Of a stretch of 64,000 nt of DNA, positions 26,038-35,605 are shown piece by piece. Both the position numbers and the translations under genes were made by a program. Below the pieces are notes generated by a model. The model worked only from the letters and a program-made list of their open reading frames with translations, was not told the origin of the DNA and made no database searches. The DNA is from an alpha proteobacterium HIMB59 (GTDB lineage Bacteria; Pseudomonadota; Alphaproteobacteria; HIMB59): contig CP003801.1 in the NCBI GenBank assembly GCA_000299115.1, positions 1-64,000 on the forward strand, written 5' to 3'. The stretch's first letter is position 1. Each line of letters begins with the position of its first letter.

Positions 26038-27394
26038 AAAAAAATCTCATTTGTGCAGAAATACTTCCAGCTCCAGCAGCAACTATTATCTTACTATTCT
26101 TTGCATTAACCAAAGTGTCTAATAATGTAAATAACTCATCATAAGTATCAATATAACTTACTTTATTGTTACTCAACACATTAAGGTCATTAACTAAATT
26201 TTTTGAGTCTTTCATATTTTTCTCAAAGCTTTCTCCAGCAGAATAGGTTTTAAGAATTATCAAATTTTTAATATTTTTAAGAATTTTTATATAGTCAGAA
26301 TATAGATCATTTAATCTAGAAAAACGGTGAGGCTCTATGATTAAGAAGAAGTCTTTATTTTTGTATAGTTTACAAACTTCAATTAATTTTTGTATTTCTG
26401 TTGGATGATGAGCATAATCATCAACTAAAATTGAATTTTTAATTTTTCCTAAAGTATTCATTCTTCTTTGAATACCTTTGAAATTCATAACATCCTTATT
26501 AGAAATTTGAATATTCAAATGTTTAATTACAGCCAAGATAGCACATAAATTTTGTACATTATGCTCACCAAGAAGTGGTGATTTTATTTTTGCGATTTTT
26601 TCATTCTGTTGAAAAAAATTAAACTTAGAATCTTTTTCGGTTAATTTATCTATTTTATAATAATAGTTTGATTTGGTTGATTTTCCGTATGTAATTATAT
26701 TTTTTGAGATGTTGGATAATTTTTGAAGAAAAATATCATCATTATTTAATATTACTAAAGAATTCTTGGAAACCTTTTTTATATAAGTTTTTATTTTAGA
26801 CTTTAATTTCGTAAAGCTTTTATAATAATCCAGGTGTTCTTTATCGACATTGAGATAAATTAAAATCTTAGGATTAAGCTTAAAGACAGTTCCATCACTT
26901 TCATCAGCTTCGACAACTACATAATTACTGTCAGTTAAATATATATTCTGCCCAAAATTATTCATAATTCCTCCGGTTATAATTGTAGGACTTAATCCTG
27001 AGCAAACTAAAAGATGGCCTAACATAGAAGTAGTAGTAGTTTTTCCATGAGAGCCAGTTACAACGATTGTAAACTTATCGTTGCAAATTAACTGTAAAAG
27101 TTTTGATCTATTATAAAAAGGTATATTGCTCTTTTTTGCAGCGTCAATTTCTGGATTATCTTTGATAGCTGTAGAATAGAATATCATATCTTTACCTCTA
27201 ACATTGGAAGGCTTGTGTCCTATCTGAACTGGTATTCCATTTTTTTCTAAAATTTTTGTATTAGAGTTGCTGGCTATATCACTACCACTGACATCTATCT
27301 TATTTTTTTTTAAATAAACAGCTAAAGCACTCATCCCTATTCCATTTATTCCAATAATATGGACTTTTTTATTAATGAGATTTAATAGTTTCAT
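26018..27394 (-). CDS. murC: UDP-N-acetylmuramate-L-alanine ligase
   Basis: This enzyme adds L-alanine to UDP-MurNAc. N-terminal Rossmann part HIIGINGIGMSALAVYLKKN, the Mur-ligase P-loop VVTGSHGKTTTTSML, VVEADESDGTVFKLNP, LNVDKEHLDYY and DDYAHHPTEI in the C-terminal domain all match MurC. At 458 aa it is full length. It overlaps murG by ATGA and murB by 20 bases. Confidence 0.96.
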   Translation of the reverse strand: MKLLNLINKKVHIIGINGIGMSALAVYLKKNKIDVSGSDIASNSNTKILEKNGIPVQIGHKPSNVRGKDMIFYSTAIKDNPEIDAAKKSNIPFYNRSKLLQLICNDKFTIVVTGSHGKTTTTSMLGHLLVCSGLSPTIITGGIMNNFGQNIYLTDSNYVVVEADESDGTVFKLNPKILIYLNVDKEHLDYYKSFTKLKSKIKTYIKKVSKNSLVILNNDDIFLQKLSNISKNIITYGKSTKSNYYYKIDKLTEKDSKFNFFQQNEKIAKIKSPLLGEHNVQNLCAILAVIKHLNIQISNKDVMNFKGIQRRMNTLGKIKNSILVDDYAHHPTEIQKLIEVCKLYKNKDFFLIIEPHRFSRLNDLYSDYIKILKNIKNLIILKTYSAGESFEKNMKDSKNLVNDLNVLSNNKVSYIDTYDELFTLLDTLVNAKNSKIIVAAGAGSISAQMRFFYESRKY

Positions 27395-28386
27395 CTAGTT
27401 AAATAACACAAAATTTTTTGCATAGAAAAAGGGTTAATTAAGGAATTAAGATATTCTTTAGAGATTTTTTTGGATATAGGCATTTCAAAATCTTTTAAAG
27501 AAAAACTATTTTCTTTAAAGTATCTTAAATTTAAACTTTGATGACCATCACGTGAATGCAAATGTGGAATAAAATAAACTTTATTATTAAAATAAAGAAT
27601 TTCATGCAATGATCCTGATCCCGAACGCGAAATAATAAGATCAAAATCTTTAAAATTTAAATTTTCATTAAATGTAAAAAATTCTATGTCTAATTTTAAA
27701 TTCTCATATTCTCTAGAAACTTCTTCTAAAAACTTTTTTGGAACTTGAATGTAAAATTTAAAATTGTTTATCAATGTTCTATCTATTTTTAAAAGTTCAT
27801 TAGATAGAAATTTATTGAGTTCCAAAGAGCCTGCACTGCCCCCAATTAATAAAATATTAATTAATTTGTTATCTAATTTTTCATATTTTCTTTCTAAGTT
27901 AGTAAAAAAATTGCCTACAAAAATCTCTTTTGATTTCAAATAATTATTGGGAAATGATGTAAATACACGATGAGCAATGAAATAATTAAATCTATTAGCT
28001 AATCCATAAACATAATTTTGCTCATGGAAATTTATTTTATGATTTTTAAAAAATAGAATATTTGTAATTCTTGCAAAAAATAATACTGGAACTGTGATAA
28101 ACCCACCAAATCCTAATAAAGTTATTTTTTTATTAAAAAGCAAAATTTTCCAAATTTCTTTAATAATTTTAAGGATAAAAGCCGTCTTATTTTGAGAGTT
28201 TATTTGAATCACATTCTTTTTTTCATATTCAATTAAATGTAAGTAATCTGCCCCTACTTCATTTGTAATGAAAATAATTTGCTCTCTACTACAATAATGA
28301 GAAAGTTCATTTAAATATTTTATTGCAGGTAAAATGTGACCACCAGAGGAGCCTGCTATAACAATATGTTTGATACTATTTTTCAA
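27391..28386 (-). CDS. murG: Lipid II synthase, GT28 glycosyltransferase
   Basis: This membrane-associated enzyme transfers GlcNAc to lipid I. Seen: IVIAGSSGGHILPAI (GGTGGH-type loop with SGGH kept), LGFGGFITVPVLF, HEQNYVYGLANR, ILLIGGSAGSLELN and the UDP-GlcNAc site ISRSGSGSLHEILYF. At 331 aa it is compact. The start is a TTG at 28386, overlapping the preceding small gene by eleven bases. In most dcw clusters ftsW precedes murG; here it does not. Confidence 0.93.
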   Translation of the reverse strand: MKNSIKHIVIAGSSGGHILPAIKYLNELSHYCSREQIIFITNEVGADYLHLIEYEKKNVIQINSQNKTAFILKIIKEIWKILLFNKKITLLGFGGFITVPVLFFARITNILFFKNHKINFHEQNYVYGLANRFNYFIAHRVFTSFPNNYLKSKEIFVGNFFTNLERKYEKLDNKLINILLIGGSAGSLELNKFLSNELLKIDRTLINNFKFYIQVPKKFLEEVSREYENLKLDIEFFTFNENLNFKDFDLIISRSGSGSLHEILYFNNKVYFIPHLHSRDGHQSLNLRYFKENSFSLKDFEMPISKKISKEYLNSLINPFSMQKILCYLTR

Positions 28387-28648
28387 TAATGATTTCTCTT
28401 TTTATTTTATTATTTTCAATGTCAATGATTTGAAAAATAATTTTATTTTCTTCAATAATTTTATATTGATAGTGCTCCTCATCCAAAAGCGATATGTCGT
28501 CAATGTGAAGATCGGTTAAAGATATATCTTTTAAGTTTTTATCGTTATCGTATTTATAGAAAACACCAATTATAATTGCTATAATTGCGATAACAATTAG
28601 AACGCCTTGAAATATAATTAGGCTAAGTAAAAATTTTTTTTTTAACAT
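28376..28648 (-). CDS. Small single-span membrane protein of unknown function
   Basis: This is a 90-aa protein: basic start MLKKK, one long hydrophobic segment at about residues 6-30, then an acidic, Ile/Asp-rich tail that would be outside the cytoplasm. I chose the ATG at 28648; a TTG one codon earlier is possible. Only six bases separate its start from the divergent rluA-like gene. Small proteins of this form beside rluA-rpoH occur in other alphaproteobacteria (DUF6476 is a candidate family, from memory and unchecked). Its overlap with murG suggests it heads the cell-wall operon, but no function can be assigned. Confidence 0.7.
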   Translation of the reverse strand: MLKKKFLLSLIIFQGVLIVIAIIAIIIGVFYKYDNDKNLKDISLTDLHIDDISLLDEEHYQYKIIEENKIIFQIIDIENNKIKREIIIEK

Positions 28649-28654
28649 CAATAA

Positions 28655-29404
28655 ATGAATAATTCTTATCTATATCAAAACTTTATTATTGAAATTTTAT
28701 ATGAGGATAATGATATAGCAATATTAAATAAACCCTCCGGCCTACTTACTCATAAGAAAAACCTATCTGACAGCTCTCCGTCTTTAGCTGAAAGTTTAAA
28801 GATGAATTTTAATATAAAAGATGATGAAGTTTTAAAAGAGGGAATAGTGCATAGACTTGACGTTGATACGAGCGGAATAATTATCATTGCTAAAAATAAA
28901 GAAATTAAAATTCTTTTTCAAAATAAATTCAAAAATAGAGAATTAGAAAAAAATTATTTAGCTTTCAGCTATGGTGTTCTTGATCAAAATTTTATTCAGA
29001 TTGATAAGAATATTTCTAGACAAAAGTTTCAAAGAACAAAATTCGATACTACTGAAACAGGAGGTAAAAATGCATTAACCTATGTTGAAAATCAAAAAAT
29101 ATTTTATGGTTCAATTAGTAAATTAAATTGTCAGATAATTACTGGTAGAACACATCAAATTAGAGTTCATTTACTTAGTTTAGGACTTCCAATAATTGGA
29201 GATAAGCAATATCAGTTAAATAAAGAACAAAAATTTCGATTAGCCAATTTACCTAATAATGTAAGAGAAACCGTCAAAAGCTTCCCTAGACAAGCGCTTC
29301 ACTCTCATAAACTAAGTTTTATTCATCCAAAAAGTCTAAAAGAAGTTAAAATAACTTGTGATATGCCTAATGACATGAAAGATTTAGAGCAAAACTTACT
29401 ATGA
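28655..29404 (+). CDS. RluA/RluD-family pseudouridine synthase
   Basis: This enzyme isomerises uridine to pseudouridine in 23S rRNA or tRNA. The catalytic motif is GIVHRLDVDTSGIIIIAKN with the active Asp at about residue 71; ILYEDNDIAILNKPSGLLTH and TGRTHQIRVHLLSLGLPIIGD are further family blocks. It lacks an N-terminal S4 domain, so it resembles RluA/RluC-like short forms (249 aa); the exact target cannot be told. It overlaps rpoH by ATGA, a conserved alphaproteobacterial pairing. Confidence 0.92.
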   Translation: MNNSYLYQNFIIEILYEDNDIAILNKPSGLLTHKKNLSDSSPSLAESLKMNFNIKDDEVLKEGIVHRLDVDTSGIIIIAKNKEIKILFQNKFKNRELEKNYLAFSYGVLDQNFIQIDKNISRQKFQRTKFDTTETGGKNALTYVENQKIFYGSISKLNCQIITGRTHQIRVHLLSLGLPIIGDKQYQLNKEQKFRLANLPNNVRETVKSFPRQALHSHKLSFIHPKSLKEVKITCDMPNDMKDLEQNLL

Positions 29405-30294
29405 GCATTGAGAATAAAAATTTGTTGCCCGTAATTACATCTGAAAATGATATTTATCCTTATTTAAAAAAAATCAATCAGTTCCCAATGCTTACTGACG
29501 AAGAGGAAAAAAAACTTGCTATAGATTGGTTAAAAAATGGAAACACTAAAGCTGCCCAAAAACTAGTTACAAGTCACTTAAGATTAGTAGCAAAGATCGC
29601 AATGGGATATCGAGGATATGGCCTACCTCTTTTTGATTTGATTTCAGAGGGTAATTTAGGACTAATTCAAGCTATAAGGAAATTTGATCCAGATAAAGGT
29701 TTTAGGCTTGCAACTTATGCTATTTGGTGGATCAGAGCTTCAATACAGGAGTATGTTTTACATAGTTGGTCTTTAGTAAAAATTGGAACAACAGCTGCCC
29801 AAAAAAAATTATTTTTTAATCTTCGTAGGCTGAGAAACCAATTAAAAAAATATGAAGAGGGATATCTCACAAATGACCAAATAAAATCGATCTCTCAAGA
29901 CTTGGGTGTCACTGAAGACGAAGTTAAACAAATGGAAGGTAGAGTTTTCAATCAAGACTTCTCATTAAATACACCTTTAAATGATGAAAATGACTCCGAA
30001 TGGATTGACCAAGTTGAAGATGATAATATAGATGTCGTCACAAGAGTTGAGGAAAGAGATGAGCTCGACAAACGTAAAGCTCTATATAATCAAGCTGTAA
30101 AAAAATTAGAACCTCGTGAACTAGAAATCTTAACTGCTAGAAGATTAGATGAAGAGCCCAAGACTCTTGAAGACCTAAGTCAAAAATACTCAATTAGTAG
30201 AGAACGAGTTCGTCAAATTGAAAATAAAGCTATTAAAAAACTACAAGAGGAAATTAAATTAATTTCTGAAACTAAATTACTTCCAAAAAACTAA
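29401..30294 (+). CDS. rpoH: RNA polymerase sigma-32 factor
   Basis: This is the heat-shock sigma factor. Region 2 contains HLRLVAKIAMGYRGYGLPLFDLISEGNLGLIQAI and YAIWWIRASIQEYVL; the RpoH box QKKLFFNLRRL, which distinguishes it from RpoD, is at about residues 137-147; region 4 ends with SISRERVRQIENKAIKKL. It has no region 1.1. At 297 aa it is full length. Coupled to the rluA-like gene. FtsH, the protease that degrades sigma-32 in E. coli, is encoded a few kilobases away. Confidence 0.96.
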   Translation: MSIENKNLLPVITSENDIYPYLKKINQFPMLTDEEEKKLAIDWLKNGNTKAAQKLVTSHLRLVAKIAMGYRGYGLPLFDLISEGNLGLIQAIRKFDPDKGFRLATYAIWWIRASIQEYVLHSWSLVKIGTTAAQKKLFFNLRRLRNQLKKYEEGYLTNDQIKSISQDLGVTEDEVKQMEGRVFNQDFSLNTPLNDENDSEWIDQVEDDNIDVVTRVEERDELDKRKALYNQAVKKLEPRELEILTARRLDEEPKTLEDLSQKYSISRERVRQIENKAIKKLQEEIKLISETKLLPKN

Positions 30295-30296
30295 TT

Positions 30297-31550
30297 TTAT
30301 CGAATAATAGTTTGGTTTCTTTCGGGACCTAAAGAAATAATCTTAATTGGTATTTTTAAGTATTCTTCTATGAATTGAATATAAAGTTTTAAAGATTGAG
30401 GCATTGAGTCAAAGTTTTTAACTTCACTGATATCTCCCCAGGACTCAAATACTTCAAAGTCACTCTCGCTTAATGAAAGTGATTTTAAAGACTCACTATC
30501 ATTGAAATTTATTTCTTCAAAAGAATGCCCTTGATAGCTTTTGCAAATTTTAATTTCTTTTAAGTTGTTCAATACATCTATTTTTGTGATACAAAGTTCA
30601 TTCACTCGATTAACTTGACAGCTATATTTTAAAGATACTAAATCTAACCATCCACATCTTCTTTTTCTTTTTGTAACTGTTCCGAACTCTACGCCCGTTT
30701 CGGCTATATAATCCCCAATTTCATCAAAAAGTTCTGAAGGAAATGGACCATTACCAACTCTAGTTGCATATGCTTTGAAAATACCGACAGTCTGATAATC
30801 AACCTGCAAACCGGACCCGATTACAATGTTAGAGGAAATTGTATTGGAGGAAGTTACAAAAGGATAAGAACCATGATCTAAATCTAACAAGGCCCCTTGA
30901 GCGCCCTCAAATAGAATATTATTTTGATTAAAATTTTTCTTAATGTAGCTGTTATCAATGATTAGCGGGCCTACTTTTGTATAAAAACTATCGAGTATAG
31001 AAATATATTTATCGATATTTATGAGTTCTTCTTGGTATGCATTCAAAACGGGATCATAGAACTTTTTGATATTTTCAAGTTTTTCTCTAATTTTATCTAA
31101 GCTTTTTAAATCATATAATTTGATACTTTTTCTTCCGACTTTATCTTGGTAGGCGGGGCCTATGCCTTTGGCGGTAGTACCAATTTTGTCCTCTCCGGAT
31201 AAGATAGACTCATTAATTTTATCTAATTGTTTATGGTAAGGTAATATTAGAGGTATATTTGAGGACAAATATATTTTTGGATTAGATATTTTTTCACAAA
31301 TTTGTTTATATTCTTTTAAGAAATGTTCCGGATCAAGCACTATACCTTGTCCAAGAAAACAAACTTTTCCTCTAATTACGCCTGATGGAATTAAATTCAA
31401 TTTGTAAGTAATATCTTCAACTATCACGGTATGGCCAGCATTATTACCCCCTTGATAACGAGCAACTAAGTCAAAATTCTCAGATAAGAAATCTACAATT
31501 TTACCTTTTCCCTCATCGCCCCATTGTAATCCAATAACTGCCTTATTCAT
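30297..31550 (-). CDS. purA: Adenylosuccinate synthetase
   Basis: This enzyme condenses IMP and aspartate using GTP in the first AMP-specific step. N-terminus VIGLQWGDEGKGKIVDFLS (P-loop-like with catalytic Asp), QGGNNAGHTV with the catalytic His, GTTAKGIGPAYQDKVGR, EGAQGALLDLDHGSYPFVTSSN and TRVGNGPFPSE are all intact. At 417 aa it is slightly shorter than typical. It follows hisZ by 13 bases, a pairing typical of alphaproteobacteria, and its 3' end is two bases from rpoH's. Confidence 0.97.
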   Translation of the reverse strand: MNKAVIGLQWGDEGKGKIVDFLSENFDLVARYQGGNNAGHTVIVEDITYKLNLIPSGVIRGKVCFLGQGIVLDPEHFLKEYKQICEKISNPKIYLSSNIPLILPYHKQLDKINESILSGEDKIGTTAKGIGPAYQDKVGRKSIKLYDLKSLDKIREKLENIKKFYDPVLNAYQEELINIDKYISILDSFYTKVGPLIIDNSYIKKNFNQNNILFEGAQGALLDLDHGSYPFVTSSNTISSNIVIGSGLQVDYQTVGIFKAYATRVGNGPFPSELFDEIGDYIAETGVEFGTVTKRKRRCGWLDLVSLKYSCQVNRVNELCITKIDVLNNLKEIKICKSYQGHSFEEINFNDSESLKSLSLSESDFEVFESWGDISEVKNFDSMPQSLKLYIQFIEEYLKIPIKIISLGPERNQTIIR

Positions 31551-31563
31551 TAGATGATCTCCG

Positions 31564-32256
31564 CTAAATTATCAACATTGCAAGAAAATCCAAAACCATC
31601 AATTTTTTTTTATTTTTTTTATAATGATAGCCTCCGCCCTGCGCTAAAATTTTTTTTGATTTATTGGAGTAAACATAAAAAAAAATATCTTGGTGATAAT
31701 CTTTTGAGAAAAAGTTTTTTTCAAGATTTAACTCATAAGGAGATCTCACTGTTTTAGAAAATGCATTTGTGAAAGTTTTGATTTTATTATTTCGAGGAAC
31801 TGATGACTTAAAAACAAAGTTAGATTTGCCTTTGATTTTAGGATCAGTAAAAATATAAATAAAATTATTTTTCAAAATTTTTTTTAAAAGTTTATCTAGT
31901 ACCTTCATTACTTCAATAAACGACTCTATCTTAGGTCGATTAATAATCTCTAAACCATGTTGGCGATATTGTTTGATACTTTTATTAACGAGATCTGGCT
32001 TAAATACGTCTCCCATATAGTATAAAAAATGCTCAGATTTGAAGTCGTGAGTTAAAATTGTATTTATAACTTGGCCAGTCATATCTGAACGAAGAACAAT
32101 GTCAGATGATAAATCTAATTTTTGATTTTCAATAACAGAGGTAAAAATGCGAGAAAATCTTCGATCCTTACTTATTAAATTCGTAAAGTTATTATCTAAA
32201 TATTCATATTTGGTCGCTGTCTGAGAATATTTAGTATCAAAAGAGCTAACAAGCAT
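31564..32256 (-). CDS. hisZ: Short HisZ-like ATP phosphoribosyltransferase regulatory subunit
   Basis: The protein resembles the class II aminoacyl-tRNA-synthetase-like HisZ: LRSDMTGQVINTIL (motif-2 entrance) followed by YYMGDVFKP and YRQHGLEIINRP parallel HisRS. It also has QGGGYHY-like AQGGGYHYKK near its end. HisZ joins the short HisG to start histidine synthesis. At 230 aa it lacks about a third of the usual 350-390, so it is a reduced form or a decaying gene; no frameshift is visible. Position between glmM (11-base overlap) and purA supports the name. Confidence 0.75.
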   Translation of the reverse strand: MLVSSFDTKYSQTATKYEYLDNNFTNLISKDRRFSRIFTSVIENQKLDLSSDIVLRSDMTGQVINTILTHDFKSEHFLYYMGDVFKPDLVNKSIKQYRQHGLEIINRPKIESFIEVMKVLDKLLKKILKNNFIYIFTDPKIKGKSNFVFKSSVPRNNKIKTFTNAFSKTVRSPYELNLEKNFFSKDYHQDIFFYVYSNKSKKILAQGGGYHYKKNKKKLMVLDFLAMLII

Positions 32257-33598
32257 TTGTAATAATATCTATTATATTTTTCTGTAATTTTCTTAGATCT
32301 GATACTTTTATATTTCTTGGCTGATATTGCAAGTTTACTCTCAATAAAGGCTCTGTGCCTGAGGGACGAACTACATAAAATAAGTTTTTAGATTTTAAAA
32401 GGGTATTTAAATCTCTATAAATCTTGGCTTCATTTTGGAAAAACTTTTCACGATCAATTCTTTGATTAATTTCAACAACCTTCAGCAAGTCTAGACCTTT
32501 CTTTAATTCTGAAAGTTTTTTATTTTCTTTCAACATAATCGTTAAAACACGTAATGCAGTAGACATGCCATCGCCTATCAAAGTATCATCTTTAAAAATA
32601 AAGTGACCTGAAGGTTCTCCACCAAAATAGTGATCATTGATTCGTATCTCTTGCAAAATATTTTTATCACCTACTTTAACCCGTTTAAGTTTTAATCCCA
32701 TTTTCTTTAAAGATACATCAAGGCCGAAATTGGCAATCTCATTTGTGACAATGGTAGATCCTTTTTTAATATTTTTATTTTTTAAATAATACTTCGCTAA
32801 TATGTATATTAGCTCTTCACCAAAAATAGGTTCGCCCTTTTCATCAATAATAATAAGCCTGTCTCCATCTCCATCTAGGCATATACCAACATCTGATTTT
32901 CTTTTCTTAACAAGCTTAGATGCTCTTTCGGGAAATAAAGAACCGCACTTATCATTAATATTAACGCCATTAGGTCTATCACCTAAAGTGTCTAACTCTA
33001 CGCCTATTTCAAATAATACCTCAGGTGCCACTTTATAGGCTGCACCGTTAGCACAATCTAAAACAACTTTTAATTTTGTATAATCTAAATTTTTAAATGT
33101 ATTTTGTTTAAGGGCCTCGGAGTACCTTCCTATAGCATCTTTAAGTCTGACTGCTTTACCATAATTGGAGGGTTTTATTTTAAAATTATCAAAATCATAA
33201 TTAAAAAAATAATCTTCTATTTTCCTCTCTTCTTCAGCTGTAATTTTATAACCTGTACCTGAAAAAAATTTTAAACCATTATCTTTATAGGGGTTGTGTG
33301 AAGCTGTGATCATCACAGAAAAGTCTGCTCTCAAAGACTTGCTTAGTATTGTTAAAGCTGGTGTTGGTAATGGGCCCACCAAAACTACATTTACTCCCAT
33401 TGAAATAAAACCTGCTGTAAGCGTGGGTTCAAAAATATACCCAGATAAACGAGTATCTTTGTTTATGACAACTCTAGAAATTGAGTTTTTCTTTTTCAGG
33501 ACAAGTGAAGCTGCCTTTGCTAGCTTTAAAATATTCTCTGCCGTTAGTGGATACTTACCTACCTCACCGCGAATACCATCTGTTCCAAATAATCTCAT
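32246..33598 (-). CDS. glmM: Phosphoglucosamine mutase
   Basis: This enzyme interconverts glucosamine-6-phosphate and glucosamine-1-phosphate, between GlmS and GlmU. N-terminus LFGTDGIRGEVG, the phosphoserine loop MITASHNPYKDNGLKFF, the metal-binding loop LDGDGDRLIIID, sugar-binding GGEPSGHFIF and the phosphate-binding VRPSGTEPLLRV are all present, so the protein is complete at 450 aa. It follows ftsH by 27 bases, the order found in many proteobacteria. Confidence 0.97.
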   Translation of the reverse strand: MRLFGTDGIRGEVGKYPLTAENILKLAKAASLVLKKKNSISRVVINKDTRLSGYIFEPTLTAGFISMGVNVVLVGPLPTPALTILSKSLRADFSVMITASHNPYKDNGLKFFSGTGYKITAEEERKIEDYFFNYDFDNFKIKPSNYGKAVRLKDAIGRYSEALKQNTFKNLDYTKLKVVLDCANGAAYKVAPEVLFEIGVELDTLGDRPNGVNINDKCGSLFPERASKLVKKRKSDVGICLDGDGDRLIIIDEKGEPIFGEELIYILAKYYLKNKNIKKGSTIVTNEIANFGLDVSLKKMGLKLKRVKVGDKNILQEIRINDHYFGGEPSGHFIFKDDTLIGDGMSTALRVLTIMLKENKKLSELKKGLDLLKVVEINQRIDREKFFQNEAKIYRDLNTLLKSKNLFYVVRPSGTEPLLRVNLQYQPRNIKVSDLRKLQKNIIDIITNAC

Positions 33599-33625
33599 AG
33601 AGATAGTTTCTTATTTGAAATAACT

Positions 33626-35557
33626 TTAATTTGGAAGTGGAAAATTTTGATCTTTTGTAAAAGAAGGTAAAGGGCCTTTGTTAGTAGGACTTTTTTGAGC
33701 ATCATCAGAGGGTTTGTCAGCATCATCAGATAAGTCATCATCTCTTTTAGGTTTAATGCCTTTTAAAAGATTTTTAATTTCATCACCTGTTAAAGTTTCA
33801 TATTCGAGCAAACCTTTAGCAATTATATGAAGATCTTTCATATTCTCAGTTAAAATTTTTCTTGCTTTAGTTTCTGCTTCTTGAACTAAACGAATTACTT
33901 CTTGGTCAATAATACGTGCGGTTTCTTCTGAAATATTTTTGGACTGAGTAACAGAGTGTCCTAAAAATACCTCTTCCTGATTACCAGTATAGCGAACTCT
34001 TCCTAACTTTTCACTGTAGCCCATTTGGGTAACCATTGCTCTTGCTAGGTTAGTTACTTGTTGAATATCTCCTGCTGCACCTGAGCCAATTTTTTCTGGT
34101 CCAAATATTAGTTCTTCTGCTATCCTTGCAGCTACTGTTACCACAAGCTTATCAAGATATTCATCTTTTCGATGAATAACTTTATCTTGTTCCGGGACAC
34201 TCATCACAAAGCCTAAAGCGCGACCGGTAGGTATAATTGAAGATTTATATATTGGATCTGCATGCTTGCAGTGCAAATTTGCTAAAGCGTGCCCAGCTTC
34301 ATGATAAGCTATAACTTCTTTTTCAGAGTCAGAGATGATCTTGGATTTATTTTGAGTACCAAGCATAACTTTATCTTTAGCATCTTCAAAATCATCCATA
34401 GTAACAATTTTCTTATTTTTTCTAGCTGCAATTAAAGCCGCTTCATTAACAATGTTTGCTAAATCGGCACCTGAGAAACCGGGGGTAGATCTTGCAATAG
34501 CAATTGTTTTAACTGATTTGTCCATTTTGATTTTCTTAGTATGAACCTTTAAAATTTTATCACGACCAATAATATCTGGTGCAGGAACAACGACCTGTCT
34601 ATCAAATCTTCCAGGCCTTAAAAGTGCCGGGTCTAAAACATCTGGTCTGTTAGTTGCTGCAACAATAATAACACCCTCATTAGCCTCAAACCCATCCATT
34701 TCTACAAGAAGTTGATTTAGTGTTTGTTCACGTTCATCGTTTCCTCCGCCTAAGCCTGCTCCACGATGTCTTCCAACAGCATCAATTTCATCAATAAAAA
34801 TAATACAAGGTGCATTTTTTTTACCTTGTTCAAACATATCTCTTACTCGACTTGCTCCAACACCTACAAACATTTCGACAAAATCAGAACCTGAGATAGA
34901 AAAGAAAGGTACGCCTGCCTCGCCAGCGATGGCTCTAGCTAAAAGTGTTTTACCTGTACCTGGAGGGCCAACAAGAAGAGCACCTTTCGGAATTTTTGCC
35001 CCTAATCTTTGAAATTTGTGGGGATCTTTCAGGAATGAGACAACTTCTTCCAACTCCTGTTTTGCTTCATCTATTCCAGCAACATCACTGAAAGTTACTC
35101 TAATCTTGTTTTCATTTAGTAGTTTTGCTTTTGATCGACCAAAACCTAAGGCCCCTCCACCTTTTCCAGATTGCATTTGACGCATAAAAAATATCCACAC
35201 GCCAATTAAAAGCAGCATTGGGAACCAGGAAACAAAGATACTAAGTAGTGGGTGCATCCCTGATTGTTCGGGCTTTGCATTAATGGCTACATTATTTTCA
35301 TTTAATGTTTGAATTAAATTTGGATCCCTTGGTGCGTAAGTAGAAAAATCAATACCATCCATGGTTTGTCCATAAATATTGTTACCTTGAATTTCAACAG
35401 ACTTGATTTCACCATTTTCAGCTTTATCTAGCAAAGTTGAGTAAGTATAGGTAACTGATGAGTAGTCTCTTTGCGAGTTTTTGAAAACGTTAAATAAGCC
35501 TAAAAGTATTAGACTTATGATTATCCAAACGAATATGTTTTTAGAGAAATTTTTCAT
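33626..35557 (-). CDS. ftsH: ATP-dependent zinc metalloprotease FtsH
   Basis: This is a hexameric inner-membrane AAA+ protease. Two membrane spans (about residues 9-25 and 104-127) flank a periplasmic domain. AAA domain: Walker [14 protein letters not shown], pore loop [14 protein letters not shown], Walker [13 protein letters not shown], and the SRH with [21 protein letters not shown]. The protease part has the zinc motif HEAGHAL. The C-terminal 35 residues are Asp/Ser/Pro-rich. Full length at 643 aa. Likely substrates are sigma-32 and LpxC, both encoded in this window. It follows tilS by 48 bases. Confidence 0.97.
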   Translation of the reverse strand: MKNFSKNIFVWIIISLILLGLFNVFKNSQRDYSSVTYTYSTLLDKAENGEIKSVEIQGNNIYGQTMDGIDFSTYAPRDPNLIQTLNENNVAINAKPEQSGMHPLLSIFVSWFPMLLLIGVWIFFMRQMQSGKGGGALGFGRSKAKLLNENKIRVTFSDVAGIDEAKQELEEVVSFLKDPHKFQRLGAKIPKGALLVGPPGTGKTLLARAIAGEAGVPFFSISGSDFVEMFVGVGASRVRDMFEQGKKNAPCIIFIDEIDAVGRHRGAGLGGGNDEREQTLNQLLVEMDGFEANEGVIIVAATNRPDVLDPALLRPGRFDRQVVVPAPDIIGRDKILKVHTKKIKMDKSVKTIAIARSTPGFSGADLANIVNEAALIAARKNKKIVTMDDFEDAKDKVMLGTQNKSKIISDSEKEVIAYHEAGHALANLHCKHADPIYKSSIIPTGRALGFVMSVPEQDKVIHRKDEYLDKLVVTVAARIAEELIFGPEKIGSGAAGDIQQVTNLARAMVTQMGYSEKLGRVRYTGNQEEVFLGHSVTQSKNISEETARIIDQEVIRLVQEAETKARKILTENMKDLHIIAKGLLEYETLTGDEIKNLLKGIKPKRDDDLSDDADKPSDDAQKSPTNKGPLPSFTKDQNFPLPN

Positions 35558-35605
35558 AAATTATTGTTTCTTTATATATAGTTAACTTTACTTACGTTTA
35601 AACCC

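Noticed and set aside
33294-33623. 109-aa plus-strand frame
   Set aside because: It is the antisense shadow of the 5' part of glmM, which is fully conserved on the other strand.
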